Source: Erysipelotrichia bacterium
GTDB lineage: Bacteria; Bacillota_I; Bacilli_A; RFN20; CAG-826
Reading direction: 5' to 3'
NCBI GenBank assembly: GCA_012971835.1
Contig: JAAZFR010000064.1
Coordinates: 1 to 6,428, forward strand
Length of the DNA: 6,428 nt
Shown: one piece after another, positions 1 through 6,389 of the stretch
How the letters are laid out: each line of letters starts with the position of its first letter
Position numbering within the stretch: position 1 is the stretch's first letter
Made by a program: the position numbers and the translations under genes
Notes under the pieces: model-generated
What the model was told of the DNA's origin: nothing
Database searches by the model: none
The model's input: the letters and a program-made list of their open reading frames with translations, nothing else

Positions 1-1683
1 GTCGCTATAAGTCACGAGATTGAGATTATTTATGACTATGTCATCAACGATTAATGGAAAGGCGTTTTTACGTGTGATGATGGTCGAGACTTGGTAGTTT
101 TCGACAAGTGATGCAAGAGCCCCACAATGATCAAAATCATCATGAGTAACAATCAAAAAATCAATCTTATAGACTCTTTGCTTTTTAAAAAACGGAATTA
201 ATACTTCATTTGCCATATCAAAATTGATGTTTCCTCCTGTATCGATCAAGATGTTTTGCTTTCGTCGTTGTATTAAAATTGCGTCGCCTTGACCAACATT
301 GATAAAGTGAATCGCACTAAAAAAGGTATTTCGAATTGGTAGTGAGCCAATTATTAAAGAAAAAGCGAGGATAAGACCTTCTTTTTTAACGCTTTTTAAT
401 CGCTTGCTTTCTAATAGATATGGCAGGCGAAAGAAGAAAAGATAATATCCGGCGATGAATAGAATATGTGGTTCACCGCAAATGATAACAAAATCCCACT
501 TGTACAAAAAAAGATAGAAATCATGAAGCGTTTGCCCAGCAAAGTTTAAAAGAGGAACTAGAGGAACACCATAAAAAGCGATAATTGAAAGAAGAAAAAA
601 TATCGTATTAACAGGCAGTATCAAATATTGATAAACGATTTGAAATAAATGTAACTCAGCGGTAAGCGAAATGTGAATCGGAATCAGGAAAATAAAAAGG
701 GCGAGTCCCATCGCTAGTTTTCTCATCTTTCTTGGAAATGAGTTAAGTCCATGCCGTAAAAGCATGATGAGAAATGATAAACCAAAACCTAGTAAAAATC
801 CCATTTGATAAACAAGGTAAAAATCATAGATGATAAATAGTCCACCTAATAGCCCCATCAAGGTTGCATACGTCATTTTTTTGACAAGACGATAGTCGTT
901 AATCACGCGAAAAGATGAACTGATAAAAATACGATGAACAGCCACCTTTTCTAAATTAACAATATAAAGAGGCAACAGAATAACAATCGATAGTATGCGA
1001 GCGATTTTATCAGATAATTTCAACTTCAATATGTATTCAAGAGCATTCATGAGCAAGCGAAGATAAACGCCACACATCGAAAAAAGAAAAACGACATTCA
1101 TACTGGAGGCTACTCTGAGTGCCTCATCATTGTAATTTTTCCGTGAAAAGAGTAAGGCGTCGATTAAAGAACTAGTTTCTTTATCAAACTTGTCTAAAAA
1201 GCGATCTTTATGTTCATTGATGCGAAGTGGGTTTTGAAATTTTACTTCGATAATGGGATTTCTTAATTCATAAAAGACACCCTTATTTTTCAAATACTCA
1301 TTAAAATCAAACTTACTTTCGTAGTTCGTAAAAGAGTTTTTTCTAAGTTGCCCTTTAATGTGTAAAAAATCGCCTATTTCGCGCTTGGAATCCTTTTCGT
1401 AGACATAATATTTATGGAGTCCGCTTTTTAATAAAAAGTAATTATCTTTGCTCGAGATTACAAATCCTTGATATACAGTCTTTTTTGGCGCTTCTACTCT
1501 TTCAAAAAAAGATAAAGATACACCGCACAAAAGAAAGAAGGCAAAGATAATTGCCCCCTTCTTTTTAAATCGATAAAAGCTGTAACATAGAAGAACGATA
1601 ACAACTATAACTGCGATGTAGCAGGGCATTCTCATCAGCCAAAGGCCAACGACAACGGTTGCCAAAAGCAAAAAAGCAATCAT
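1..1683 (-). CDS. comEC: ComEC/Rec2-family DNA uptake channel (partial, C-terminus beyond window)
   Basis: Membrane channel that moves one strand of incoming DNA into the cytosol during natural transformation; the C-terminal metallo-beta-lactamase-like (MBL) domain is implicated in degrading the other strand. An uninterrupted frame of 561 codons runs off the left edge; family members are usually about 700-800 aa, so the end of the MBL domain is missing. Seen in order: hydrophobic segments near residues 3-18, 21-37 and 43-60; a DUF4131-like soluble region about 68-150; the polytopic competence domain about 185-440, including a YQMGFLLGFGLSF stretch; then the MBL domain with NVGQGD at 462-467, LIDTGG around D481, and the metal motif HDDFDH at 514-519. 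The start ATG overlaps the comEA stop as ATGA, with no Shine-Dalgarno sequence, so translational coupling is likely. Odd: the family's SG-x-H signature reads CGVY (204-207), with Tyr in place of His. The identification rests on the MBL motifs, architecture and position after comEA. Confidence 0.93.
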   Translation of the reverse strand, partial: MIAFLLLATVVVGLWLMRMPCYIAVIVVIVLLCYSFYRFKKKGAIIFAFFLLCGVSLSFFERVEAPKKTVYQGFVISSKDNYFLLKSGLHKYYVYEKDSKREIGDFLHIKGQLRKNSFTNYESKFDFNEYLKNKGVFYELRNPIIEVKFQNPLRINEHKDRFLDKFDKETSSLIDALLFSRKNYNDEALRVASSMNVVFLFSMCGVYLRLLMNALEYILKLKLSDKIARILSIVILLPLYIVNLEKVAVHRIFISSSFRVINDYRLVKKMTYATLMGLLGGLFIIYDFYLVYQMGFLLGFGLSFLIMLLRHGLNSFPRKMRKLAMGLALFIFLIPIHISLTAELHLFQIVYQYLILPVNTIFFLLSIIAFYGVPLVPLLNFAGQTLHDFYLFLYKWDFVIICGEPHILFIAGYYLFFFRLPYLLESKRLKSVKKEGLILAFSLIIGSLPIRNTFFSAIHFINVGQGDAILIQRRKQNILIDTGGNINFDMANEVLIPFFKKQRVYKIDFLIVTHDDFDHCGALASLVENYQVSTIITRKNAFPLIVDDIVINNLNLVTYSD

Positions 1684-2207
1684 GTCGAGCGAATCGTGAT
1701 ATAGTTTTTGATTTTTTCAAAAGTCGCATTACCAATACCCGATACATTTTTAATATCTTCAATGCGTTGAAATGTGTGGTCAGCCCGATAAGCGATAACC
1801 GCATCTGATATGGCTGATCCAAAGCCATTGACACTCATCAGCGTTTCCTTGTTATCGAGATTAATATTTACTTTGTTAATTGGTTCAATCGCACAGACAT
1901 CACTCATGTCGTACTTTGGTGCGATATAAAACGATTGATTGTTCTCGAGCATGTAACTTAAATCAAAGGCTAGTTCATCAGCATTACTGGTAAGTCCTGA
2001 TGCTGCTTCGACTAAAGTCGATAATGATGTATCGATATCGACAATATACGTTCCGGGCTTAACGATTTCTCCCGAGATTGAAACGGTTAGCATTTCATAG
2101 ACTTCTGAAGTATTATTTACTCCCCCTCCAACATCAGGGTCGATATTTTGTAAGATGACAATTAAGATGATGGCCGCGACGATAACGCCGATAATTAGTT
2201 TAATCAT
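1680..2207 (-). CDS. comEA: ComEA-family competence DNA receptor
   Basis: Membrane-anchored DNA-binding protein that captures double-stranded DNA at the outer face of the cytoplasmic membrane and passes it to ComEC. The 175-aa product has one N-terminal hydrophobic anchor (residues 4-20), a short linker, an SLBB-like beta-rich domain (about 40-98, with VSISGEIVKPGTY), and a C-terminal pair of helix-hairpin-helix motifs (about 112-172). The hairpins are GFG at 128-130 and GIG at 157-159, preceded by the typical KVNIN at 112-116. This is the standard Gram-positive ComEA layout at a normal length. The start is supported by a perfect AGGAGG (2214-2219 on the minus strand), 6 nt before the ATG. 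The stop codon overlaps the comEC ATG. comEB, present between the two genes in Bacillus, is absent. The gene lies behind the greA terminator and has only a weak candidate promoter of its own. Confidence 0.95.
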   Translation of the reverse strand: MIKLIIGVIVAAIILIVILQNIDPDVGGGVNNTSEVYEMLTVSISGEIVKPGTYIVDIDTSLSTLVEAASGLTSNADELAFDLSYMLENNQSFYIAPKYDMSDVCAIEPINKVNINLDNKETLMSVNGFGSAISDAVIAYRADHTFQRIEDIKNVSGIGNATFEKIKNYITIRST

Positions 2208-2261
2208 AAAACTCCTCCTATCGATTTATAAGCGAAGAATTCATAACAATTAATAAATAAG
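2208..2261 (-). promoter_or_regulatory. Possible weak promoter and ribosome binding site of comEA
   Basis: Between the greA terminator and comEA the minus strand reads TTAATT, a 17-nt spacer, then TATAAA, followed shortly by TAGGAGGAG and the start codon. The -35 matches consensus at only three of six positions, and the implied start of transcription lies almost on the ribosome binding site, so the leader would be very short. The ribosome binding site is convincing; the promoter is only a candidate, and comEA-comEC may instead depend on read-through or another sigma factor. Confidence 0.3.
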
Positions 2262-2286
2262 AAAAAAGCGGAAGAATTTCTTCCGC
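2262..2286 (-). terminator. Rho-independent terminator after greA
   Basis: On the minus strand a GC-rich 7-bp stem, GCGGAAG (2280-2286) paired with CTTCCGC (2268-2274), closes a 5-nt loop and is followed at once by six T residues (2262-2267). Two further A-T pairs could shorten the loop. It starts 23 nt after the greA stop. No comparable T-run follows it on the plus strand, so it acts in one direction and separates greA from comEA-comEC. Confidence 0.9.
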
Positions 2287-2308
2287 GGTTTCTCAATTTG
2301 TCGTTCAA

Positions 2309-2785
2309 TTAAGCGTGTTCGATGCGAAGGATTTCGACTTCGTAAGGGTTGGCCGTTTTAACTGTCACTAAGTCTCCGACTTGTTTGCCAATTAAGGCGC
2401 TTCCAAGAAGAGAATCATTCGAAATTTTTCCAGCAAACGGATTTGCTTCGACCGTGCCAACGATCGTATAAGTATTTTCCCGGTTCAAACTTAAATCGCG
2501 AATCGCTACTTTCGAGCCGATTGTCACGCATTTTGAGTTTTTAGGTTTGTTATCAATAATTTTAGCATTTGCTAAAATATCTTCGATTTGTTTGATGCGG
2601 CCTTCAACTTCGGCTTGACGGCTACGAGCGGCATCGTAATCGGCGTTTTCGCTTAAGTCGCCTTGTGAGCGAGCAAAAGTTAGTTGTTCAATAACTTCAG
2701 GCCGCTCGACATCGATTAAATGACGAAGCTCTTCCTTGAGCTTCTTAACGCCATCTTTAGTTAAGATTACTTTGTTGTCTACCAT
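2309..2785 (-). CDS. greA: Transcription elongation factor GreA
   Basis: GreA enters the secondary channel of backtracked RNA polymerase and triggers cleavage of the extruded RNA 3' end, restarting elongation. The 158-aa product matches the usual length. Residues 1-75 form the N-terminal coiled coil, with the tip motif GDLSENADY whose acidic residues D43 and E46 correspond to D41 and E44 of E. coli GreA. The rest is the FKBP-like globular domain, with SALIGKQVGD near the C-terminus. The frame is open to a GTG at 2794, but ATG 2785 is chosen because an AAGAGGTG ribosome binding site (2792-2799) sits 6 nt before it and would overlap the GTG. It has its own extended -10 promoter upstream and a strong terminator downstream, so it is probably expressed as a single-gene unit as well as by any read-through from the DUF1292 gene. 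Confidence 0.97.
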   Translation of the reverse strand: MVDNKVILTKDGVKKLKEELRHLIDVERPEVIEQLTFARSQGDLSENADYDAARSRQAEVEGRIKQIEDILANAKIIDNKPKNSKCVTIGSKVAIRDLSLNRENTYTIVGTVEANPFAGKISNDSLLGSALIGKQVGDLVTVKTANPYEVEILRIEHA

Positions 2786-2791
2786 TAGTAT

Positions 2792-2799
2792 CACCTCTT
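2792..2799 (-). promoter_or_regulatory. greA ribosome binding site (decides the start)
   Basis: AAGAGGTG on the minus strand, 6 nt before ATG 2785. The in-frame GTG at 2792-2794 lies inside this site and so cannot be the start it serves. Confidence 0.85.
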
Positions 2800-2806
2800 T
2801 AATGAG

Positions 2807-2843
2807 CGAATAAGATTATAGCAACATCACTATGATATTGCCA
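2807..2843 (-). promoter_or_regulatory. greA promoter, sigma-A type with extended -10
   Basis: The minus strand carries a perfect TATAAT (2815-2820) directly preceded by TGC (2821-2823), giving the extended -10 form TGnTATAAT. A weak -35, TGGCAA (2838-2843), lies 17 nt upstream. The predicted start of transcription near 2807 gives a leader of about 22 nt, just long enough to hold the ribosome binding site. Confidence 0.7.
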
Positions 2844-2896
2844 CAAGAAATTTTACTTGCTTTTCTATATAAATAGAATGGAACAAAAATTGCAAA

Positions 2897-3154
2897 CTAT
2901 TTCGTTTCTTCGTCGTCACTATAAGAATTAAAAACTTCTTCTAATTCTTCGTATTCTTCATCACTTTCTACTTCTTCGAGCGTGCCGTCATCAAGATAGC
3001 GTAAAACCTGGACTTCGCCTTCTTCTTCTTTAGGATCAAAAAAGAAAACGTATTTTTTCTTACTATCCTTGCTTTCATAGGTGAAAAGGATTTCTCGTTC
3101 ATAACGTTTACCGTCTTCATCTTGAATTACGATTTTTTTGTCTTGTTCAACCAT
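2897..3154 (-). CDS. DUF1292 (YrzB-family) small acidic protein
   Basis: An 85-aa cytosolic protein of the DUF1292 family, which includes YrzB of Bacillus and is commonly found next to ruvX in Bacillota. No biochemical role is established for the family that I can state. The sequence fits: a short beta-rich core with DEDGKRYEREILFTY (about 12-26), YVFFFDP (35-41) and VQVLRYLDDGTLEEV (48-62), then an acidic tail. Asp plus Glu make up 30 of 85 residues. There is no signal peptide or membrane segment. The ATG lies 28 bp inside the end of ruvX, preceded by a TGAGGA-type ribosome binding site with about 8 nt spacing, so the overlap looks genuine. It should be the last gene of the alaS-ruvX transcript; no convincing terminator follows. 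The name yrzB is not assigned because only family membership is certain. Confidence 0.9.
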   Translation of the reverse strand: MVEQDKKIVIQDEDGKRYEREILFTYESKDSKKKYVFFFDPKEEEGEVQVLRYLDDGTLEEVESDEEYEELEEVFNSYSDDEETK

Positions 3155-3579
3155 GGGTTGTTCCTCATTTCTAAATATGATTCTAATATAACGACGGCTG
3201 ACATTTTATCGATGACAGCTTTTCTTTTATTGCGCGACAAATCAGCCTCAAGCAAGCGCTTATTGGCGATGAGCGATGTCATTCGTTCATCGACCATCAC
3301 AATCTTAAGATTAGGTCTTTCGCTAAGTAAATCATCGCGAAAGCGCAAAGTTGATTCCGATCGCTTTGAAGGTTGGCCCGACATATGAAGAGGAAGGCCA
3401 AGAGCAATTTCATCAATATCCTCTTTATCTAAGATATCTAAGATGTGTTGACGAGCCTTTTTATAATTTCCTTCTTCGAAAAGGTAATTTTCATAACCAT
3501 GTGCCGCAATATGAAGGGCATCAGTAATCGCGATTCCTAAAGTTTTCGTGCCAAGATCTAAAGCGATGATTTTTTTCAT
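3127..3579 (-). CDS. ruvX: RuvX/YqgF family pre-16S rRNA nuclease (putative Holliday junction resolvase)
   Basis: RNase H-fold enzyme of the YqgF family, implicated in maturing the 5' end of 16S rRNA; older annotations call it a Holliday junction resolvase. The 150-aa length is normal. Seen: an N-terminal LDLGTKTLGIAITD with D8; the loop LGLPLHMSGQPSKRSE (60-75); VMVDERMTS with E98; and IDKMSAVVILESYL with D124. D8, E98 and D124 are the expected metal-binding acidic triad. The start ATG overlaps the alaS stop as ATGA; only a poor purine run (AAAGAAAG) precedes it, so its translation is probably coupled to alaS. The 3' end overlaps the DUF1292 gene by 28 bp. In Bacillus, ireB (yrzL) lies between alaS and ruvX; there is no room for it here. 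Confidence 0.96.
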   Translation of the reverse strand: MKKIIALDLGTKTLGIAITDALHIAAHGYENYLFEEGNYKKARQHILDILDKEDIDEIALGLPLHMSGQPSKRSESTLRFRDDLLSERPNLKIVMVDERMTSLIANKRLLEADLSRNKRKAVIDKMSAVVILESYLEMRNNPWLNKTKKS

Positions 3580-6185
3580 TTCAAACTTTCTTTAACGTTA
3601 TCAAATGCTTTTTGTAAGTTAGCAAGTATTCGCCCCTGCCCTTGCGCCATCTCCGGTCGTCCCCCGCCAGAGCCATCTAGTTCTTTGGCTAATTGCTTGA
3701 TAATATTACCGGCTTTTATACCATCTTTCAGGGCGTTACCGCCGACAAAAGCAACAAGAGGGATGTCGCCTTCTTGTCCTCCGGCTAAAACGATGACATA
3801 GTCATCATAATGAATTTTTAAATTATCACCGACTTTAGTCAGCACCTCGCGCTTTTCATTTGCAAGGTGCTTCATGATAACTTTATAGCCACTAAATAGG
3901 ACAAAAGTATCACGTAGTGACTCCGCAGTAATGGCTGTAAGTTTGTCGACTAAGCGATCGTTTTGTTCCGCCAATTCTTTCTCTAAAGCTACCAATGCTT
4001 TAATGCGATCATTGACTTCATGAATCGAATTAGCACCAACTAACATTGCAACTTGATGCAAAATGCTCTCGCGTTTCTTTAATAATTCATAAGCACCTAC
4101 GGATGTACGGGCGGTAATCCTTCTGACACCAGCGGCAATCGATTCTTCGAATTCAATAACGAATAAACCAATCTCTTCACTATTTTCGACATGCGTACCC
4201 CCACAAAACTCAGAGGAGACATCGCCAAAAGTCACAACCCTCACTTCTTCGCCATATTTTTCGCTAAAGAAAGCTTTGGCCCCTGTTTTTTCGGCATCTT
4301 TTTTTGGCATCACGACTACATTCGCGCTTAATGAAGATGCAATCAGTTCATTTACGCGCTTTTCGATAAGGCGCAGTTGCTCATCACTTATTTTTTCATA
4401 ATGCGAGAAGTCAAAGCGCAAGTATTCATCACACACATATGAACCTTGTTGGCTTACATGGTCGCCGAGGAATTCGACTAACGCACTGTGTAATAGATGA
4501 GTAGCGGAGTGATTGCGCATCGTTAGATGACGCCGTGAGTGGTCGATTTCTAACATAAGCTTATCGCCGGTTTTAATCGTGCCATAAGAAACATTAACTT
4601 GATGTAAATGCTGTTTATTTGGTGCTTTGCGAGTATTAAGCACTCGAGCTTCGCAGTTTTCGTTAAAAATACGTCCTTGATCACCAATTTGGCCACCACT
4701 TTCGGCATAGAAATTTGTTTTTTTAAAAACAACTTCACCTTCACCATTAAGTTCTTCCACCGCAACACCATCGCTAAATAAAGCAATAACTTCACTTTCA
4801 AAATCGTTTTCGTTATAAACAAAAACGCTCTCCTTGACAAATTTTATAAGATCTTGATGTTGCTGATTCATACTTGAAGCATCACTTCGCGCTTGTCTGG
4901 CTCTTTCTTTTTGTTTATTCATCTCAAGTTTAAAACCTTCTAAGTCAACCTTGACATGATTTTCCTGAGCTATTTCAATTGTTAGCTCAATCGGAAAGCC
5001 ATATGTATCATATAAACGGAAAGCATCTTCGCCACTTAAAAGCGTTTTACCGACTAGCATGTCGCGAAGAATAGCTTCGCCGGTCTTAAGTGTCTTAAGA
5101 AATTTTTCTTCTTCGGCTTTAATACTTTTCGAAACATAATCTTGCTTACCTGATAAATACGGATAAAAATCCTTCATCATCTTGACGACTGTTGGAACGA
5201 GGGTATATAAAAAGGGATTTTCAATACCGATTTTACGGCCAAATCTCATCGCACGTCTTAAGACGCGACGAAGAACATAGCCCCGGCCCTCGTTAGAAAA
5301 AGGTTCGCCATCGGCTAAGGCAAAGACGACTGTGCGAATATGATCGGCGATAACGCGATAAGCTGTATAAAATTCTTCATTGTATGATTCGCTAGCAATA
5401 TCTTTAGTCGCTAAAATCAAAGGATAAAATAAGTCCGTCTCAAAATTAGTGGGTGTTTCTTGTAAGACACAAGCGATTCGTTCTAAACCCGCGCCCGTAT
5501 CAATATTTTTACTTGGCAGTTCTTTGTAGTCTTCACGTTTGACACCATCAACAGCATTAAATTGGGAGAAAACAATGCCCCATATTTCGATGTAGCGATC
5601 ATTTTCGATATTTTGCTCTAATAGTTCGATGCCTCTTTTTTCGGGGTCATATTTTCCCCCACGATCAAAAAAGACTTCTGTATTTGGTCCACAAGGTCCT
5701 TCGCCGATTTGCCAAAAATTATCTTCTAAAGGAATAAGATGATTCTCGTTAACACCACACTTAAGCCATAAGGCACGCGTTGCTAAATCGCTTGGTAAAT
5801 AGGTGAAATATAGTTTGTCTTTGGGCATATCAAAATACTTTTCTGATGTTAAGATTTCATAAGCCCAAGGAAGCATTTCCTCGCGGAAGTAGTCTCCGAT
5901 AGAAAAATTGCCAAGCATTTCAAAAAAAGTGTGATGGCGGGCTGTATATCCGACATTTTCAATATCGTTAGTCCGAATTGATTTTTGCACATTTGTAATA
6001 CGTCTTGATGGTGGAATTTCACTGCCATCAAAGTATTTTTTTAGTCCAGCGACACCTGAGTTAATCCAAAGCAAAGTCGGATCCTTATAGGGAATAAGCG
6101 ATGCGCCTTTTTCAATTTTGTGTCCGCGCTCTTTAAAAAAGGCGAGCCACATGTTTCGAATTTCATTACCTGTTAGTTTTTTCAT
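3576..6185 (-). CDS. alaS: Alanine-tRNA ligase
   Basis: Class II synthetase that charges tRNA-Ala in the cytosol and hydrolyses mischarged Ser- or Gly-tRNA-Ala. At 869 aa it is full length. Order of domains: aminoacylation (about 1-240) with DPTLLWINSGV at 35-45 (motif 1 region), TARHHTFFEMLGNFSIGDYF at 81-100 (motif 2) and DTGAGLER at 229-236 (motif 3); a tRNA-recognition helical region (about 240-450); the editing domain with the zinc quartet H559, H563 (HSATH), C661 and H665 (CGGTH); then a coiled coil (about 720-760) and the C-Ala domain with SGGGRPEMAQGQG near 839-851. Motif and zinc residues are intact. The form QKSIRTNDIE (67-76), in place of the RAGGKHNDLE type of E. coli, points to the Erysipelotrichia/Mollicutes group. 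The start is supported by AGAGGA (6193-6198) about 7 nt before the ATG. It is the first gene of its operon, behind a T-box leader. Confidence 0.99.
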   Translation of the reverse strand: MKKLTGNEIRNMWLAFFKERGHKIEKGASLIPYKDPTLLWINSGVAGLKKYFDGSEIPPSRRITNVQKSIRTNDIENVGYTARHHTFFEMLGNFSIGDYFREEMLPWAYEILTSEKYFDMPKDKLYFTYLPSDLATRALWLKCGVNENHLIPLEDNFWQIGEGPCGPNTEVFFDRGGKYDPEKRGIELLEQNIENDRYIEIWGIVFSQFNAVDGVKREDYKELPSKNIDTGAGLERIACVLQETPTNFETDLFYPLILATKDIASESYNEEFYTAYRVIADHIRTVVFALADGEPFSNEGRGYVLRRVLRRAMRFGRKIGIENPFLYTLVPTVVKMMKDFYPYLSGKQDYVSKSIKAEEEKFLKTLKTGEAILRDMLVGKTLLSGEDAFRLYDTYGFPIELTIEIAQENHVKVDLEGFKLEMNKQKERARQARSDASSMNQQHQDLIKFVKESVFVYNENDFESEVIALFSDGVAVEELNGEGEVVFKKTNFYAESGGQIGDQGRIFNENCEARVLNTRKAPNKQHLHQVNVSYGTIKTGDKLMLEIDHSRRHLTMRNHSATHLLHSALVEFLGDHVSQQGSYVCDEYLRFDFSHYEKISDEQLRLIEKRVNELIASSLSANVVVMPKKDAEKTGAKAFFSEKYGEEVRVVTFGDVSSEFCGGTHVENSEEIGLFVIEFEESIAAGVRRITARTSVGAYELLKKRESILHQVAMLVGANSIHEVNDRIKALVALEKELAEQNDRLVDKLTAITAESLRDTFVLFSGYKVIMKHLANEKREVLTKVGDNLKIHYDDYVIVLAGGQEGDIPLVAFVGGNALKDGIKAGNIIKQLAKELDGSGGGRPEMAQGQGRILANLQKAFDNVKESLK

Positions 6186-6355
6186 CTTTTTTTCCTCTAA
6201 ACAAATAAAAATCGTCCACTAAGGAACGATTAACTCGCGGTACCATCCTTATTCATTGTTAGTAATGCACTTAATTAGGCTTTAACGCAGCCGACGGCGG
6301 GGATTAATCGCTTCAGAGGAGTGGCACGCTGTTAAGCTTAGTTCCTCTATTGAAT
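6186..6355 (-). promoter_or_regulatory. T-box leader of alaS (tRNA-Ala sensing riboswitch)
   Basis: A leader of about 170 nt that should read the charging state of tRNA-Ala and allow alaS transcription when uncharged tRNA accumulates. The T-box sequence AAGGATGGTACCGCGA (6235-6250) is close to consensus. It folds as an antiterminator: AAGGA (6246-6250) pairs with TCCTT (6221-6225), a TGGTACC bulge (6239-6245) is ready for the tRNA ACCA end, and GCGA (6235-6238) pairs with TCGT (6226-6229). A competing terminator shares 6224-6230. Upstream, a small hairpin at 6254-6267 (CATT/AATG) fits Stem III. Stem I can be drawn at 6315-6348: AGAGGA/TCCTCT encloses an internal loop holding GCC followed by A (6323-6325), an alanine codon in specifier position, capped by GCT-TAAC-AGC. 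The T-box identity is secure; the short Stem I is my own hand folding. Confidence 0.9.
6203..6230 (-). terminator. Regulated intrinsic terminator of the T-box leader
   Basis: On the minus strand, ATCGTTC (6224-6230) pairs with GGACGAT (6211-6217) around a 6-nt loop, with one T-G pair, and is followed by the T-rich tract TTTTATTT. The 5' arm overlaps the 3' arm of the T-box antiterminator (6221-6229), so the two folds exclude each other. It would stop transcription before alaS when tRNA-Ala is charged. Confidence 0.88.
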
Positions 6356-6389
6356 GTAGTAAATATAGCATATTTAATCAACCTTTCAA
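6355..6389 (-). promoter_or_regulatory. Probable promoter of the alaS operon
   Basis: The minus strand reads TTGAAA (6384-6389; five of six to consensus), a 16-nt spacer, then TATATT (6362-6367) preceded by TGC (an extended -10). The predicted transcription start near 6355-6357 leaves about 7 nt before the proposed Stem I. A perfect inverted repeat, TTCAAA-TCG-TTTGAA (6385-6399), overlaps the -35. The bases from 6390 to 6428 show no other feature I can support. Confidence 0.6.

Noticed and set aside
1565..1834. Minus-strand open frame of 89 codons across the comEA/comEC junction
   Set aside because: It is out of frame with both genes, which are well supported, and looks like a shadow.
2786..2794. 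Upstream GTG start for greA, adding three residues
   Set aside because: The ribosome binding site overlaps this GTG and is ideally spaced for ATG 2785; the resulting 158 aa is the normal GreA length.
2863..2878. TTCTAT-TTAT-ATAGAA inverted repeat after the DUF1292 gene, considered as a terminator
   Set aside because: The stem is almost all A-T and no T-run follows, so intrinsic termination is unlikely; the transcript may run into greA.
2897..3010. TTC-rich low-complexity stretch on the plus strand, considered as a repeat
   Set aside because: It is the complement of GAA/GAG/GAT codons for the acidic tail of the DUF1292 protein.
3122..3388. Plus-strand open frame of 88 codons
   Set aside because: It lies antisense to ruvX and the start of the DUF1292 gene, which have clear family motifs; the translation matches no family I recognise.
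4550..4840. Minus-strand open frame of 96 codons inside alaS
   Set aside because: It is an alternative frame of alaS with no ribosome binding site or family signal; the same applies to 5849-6031.
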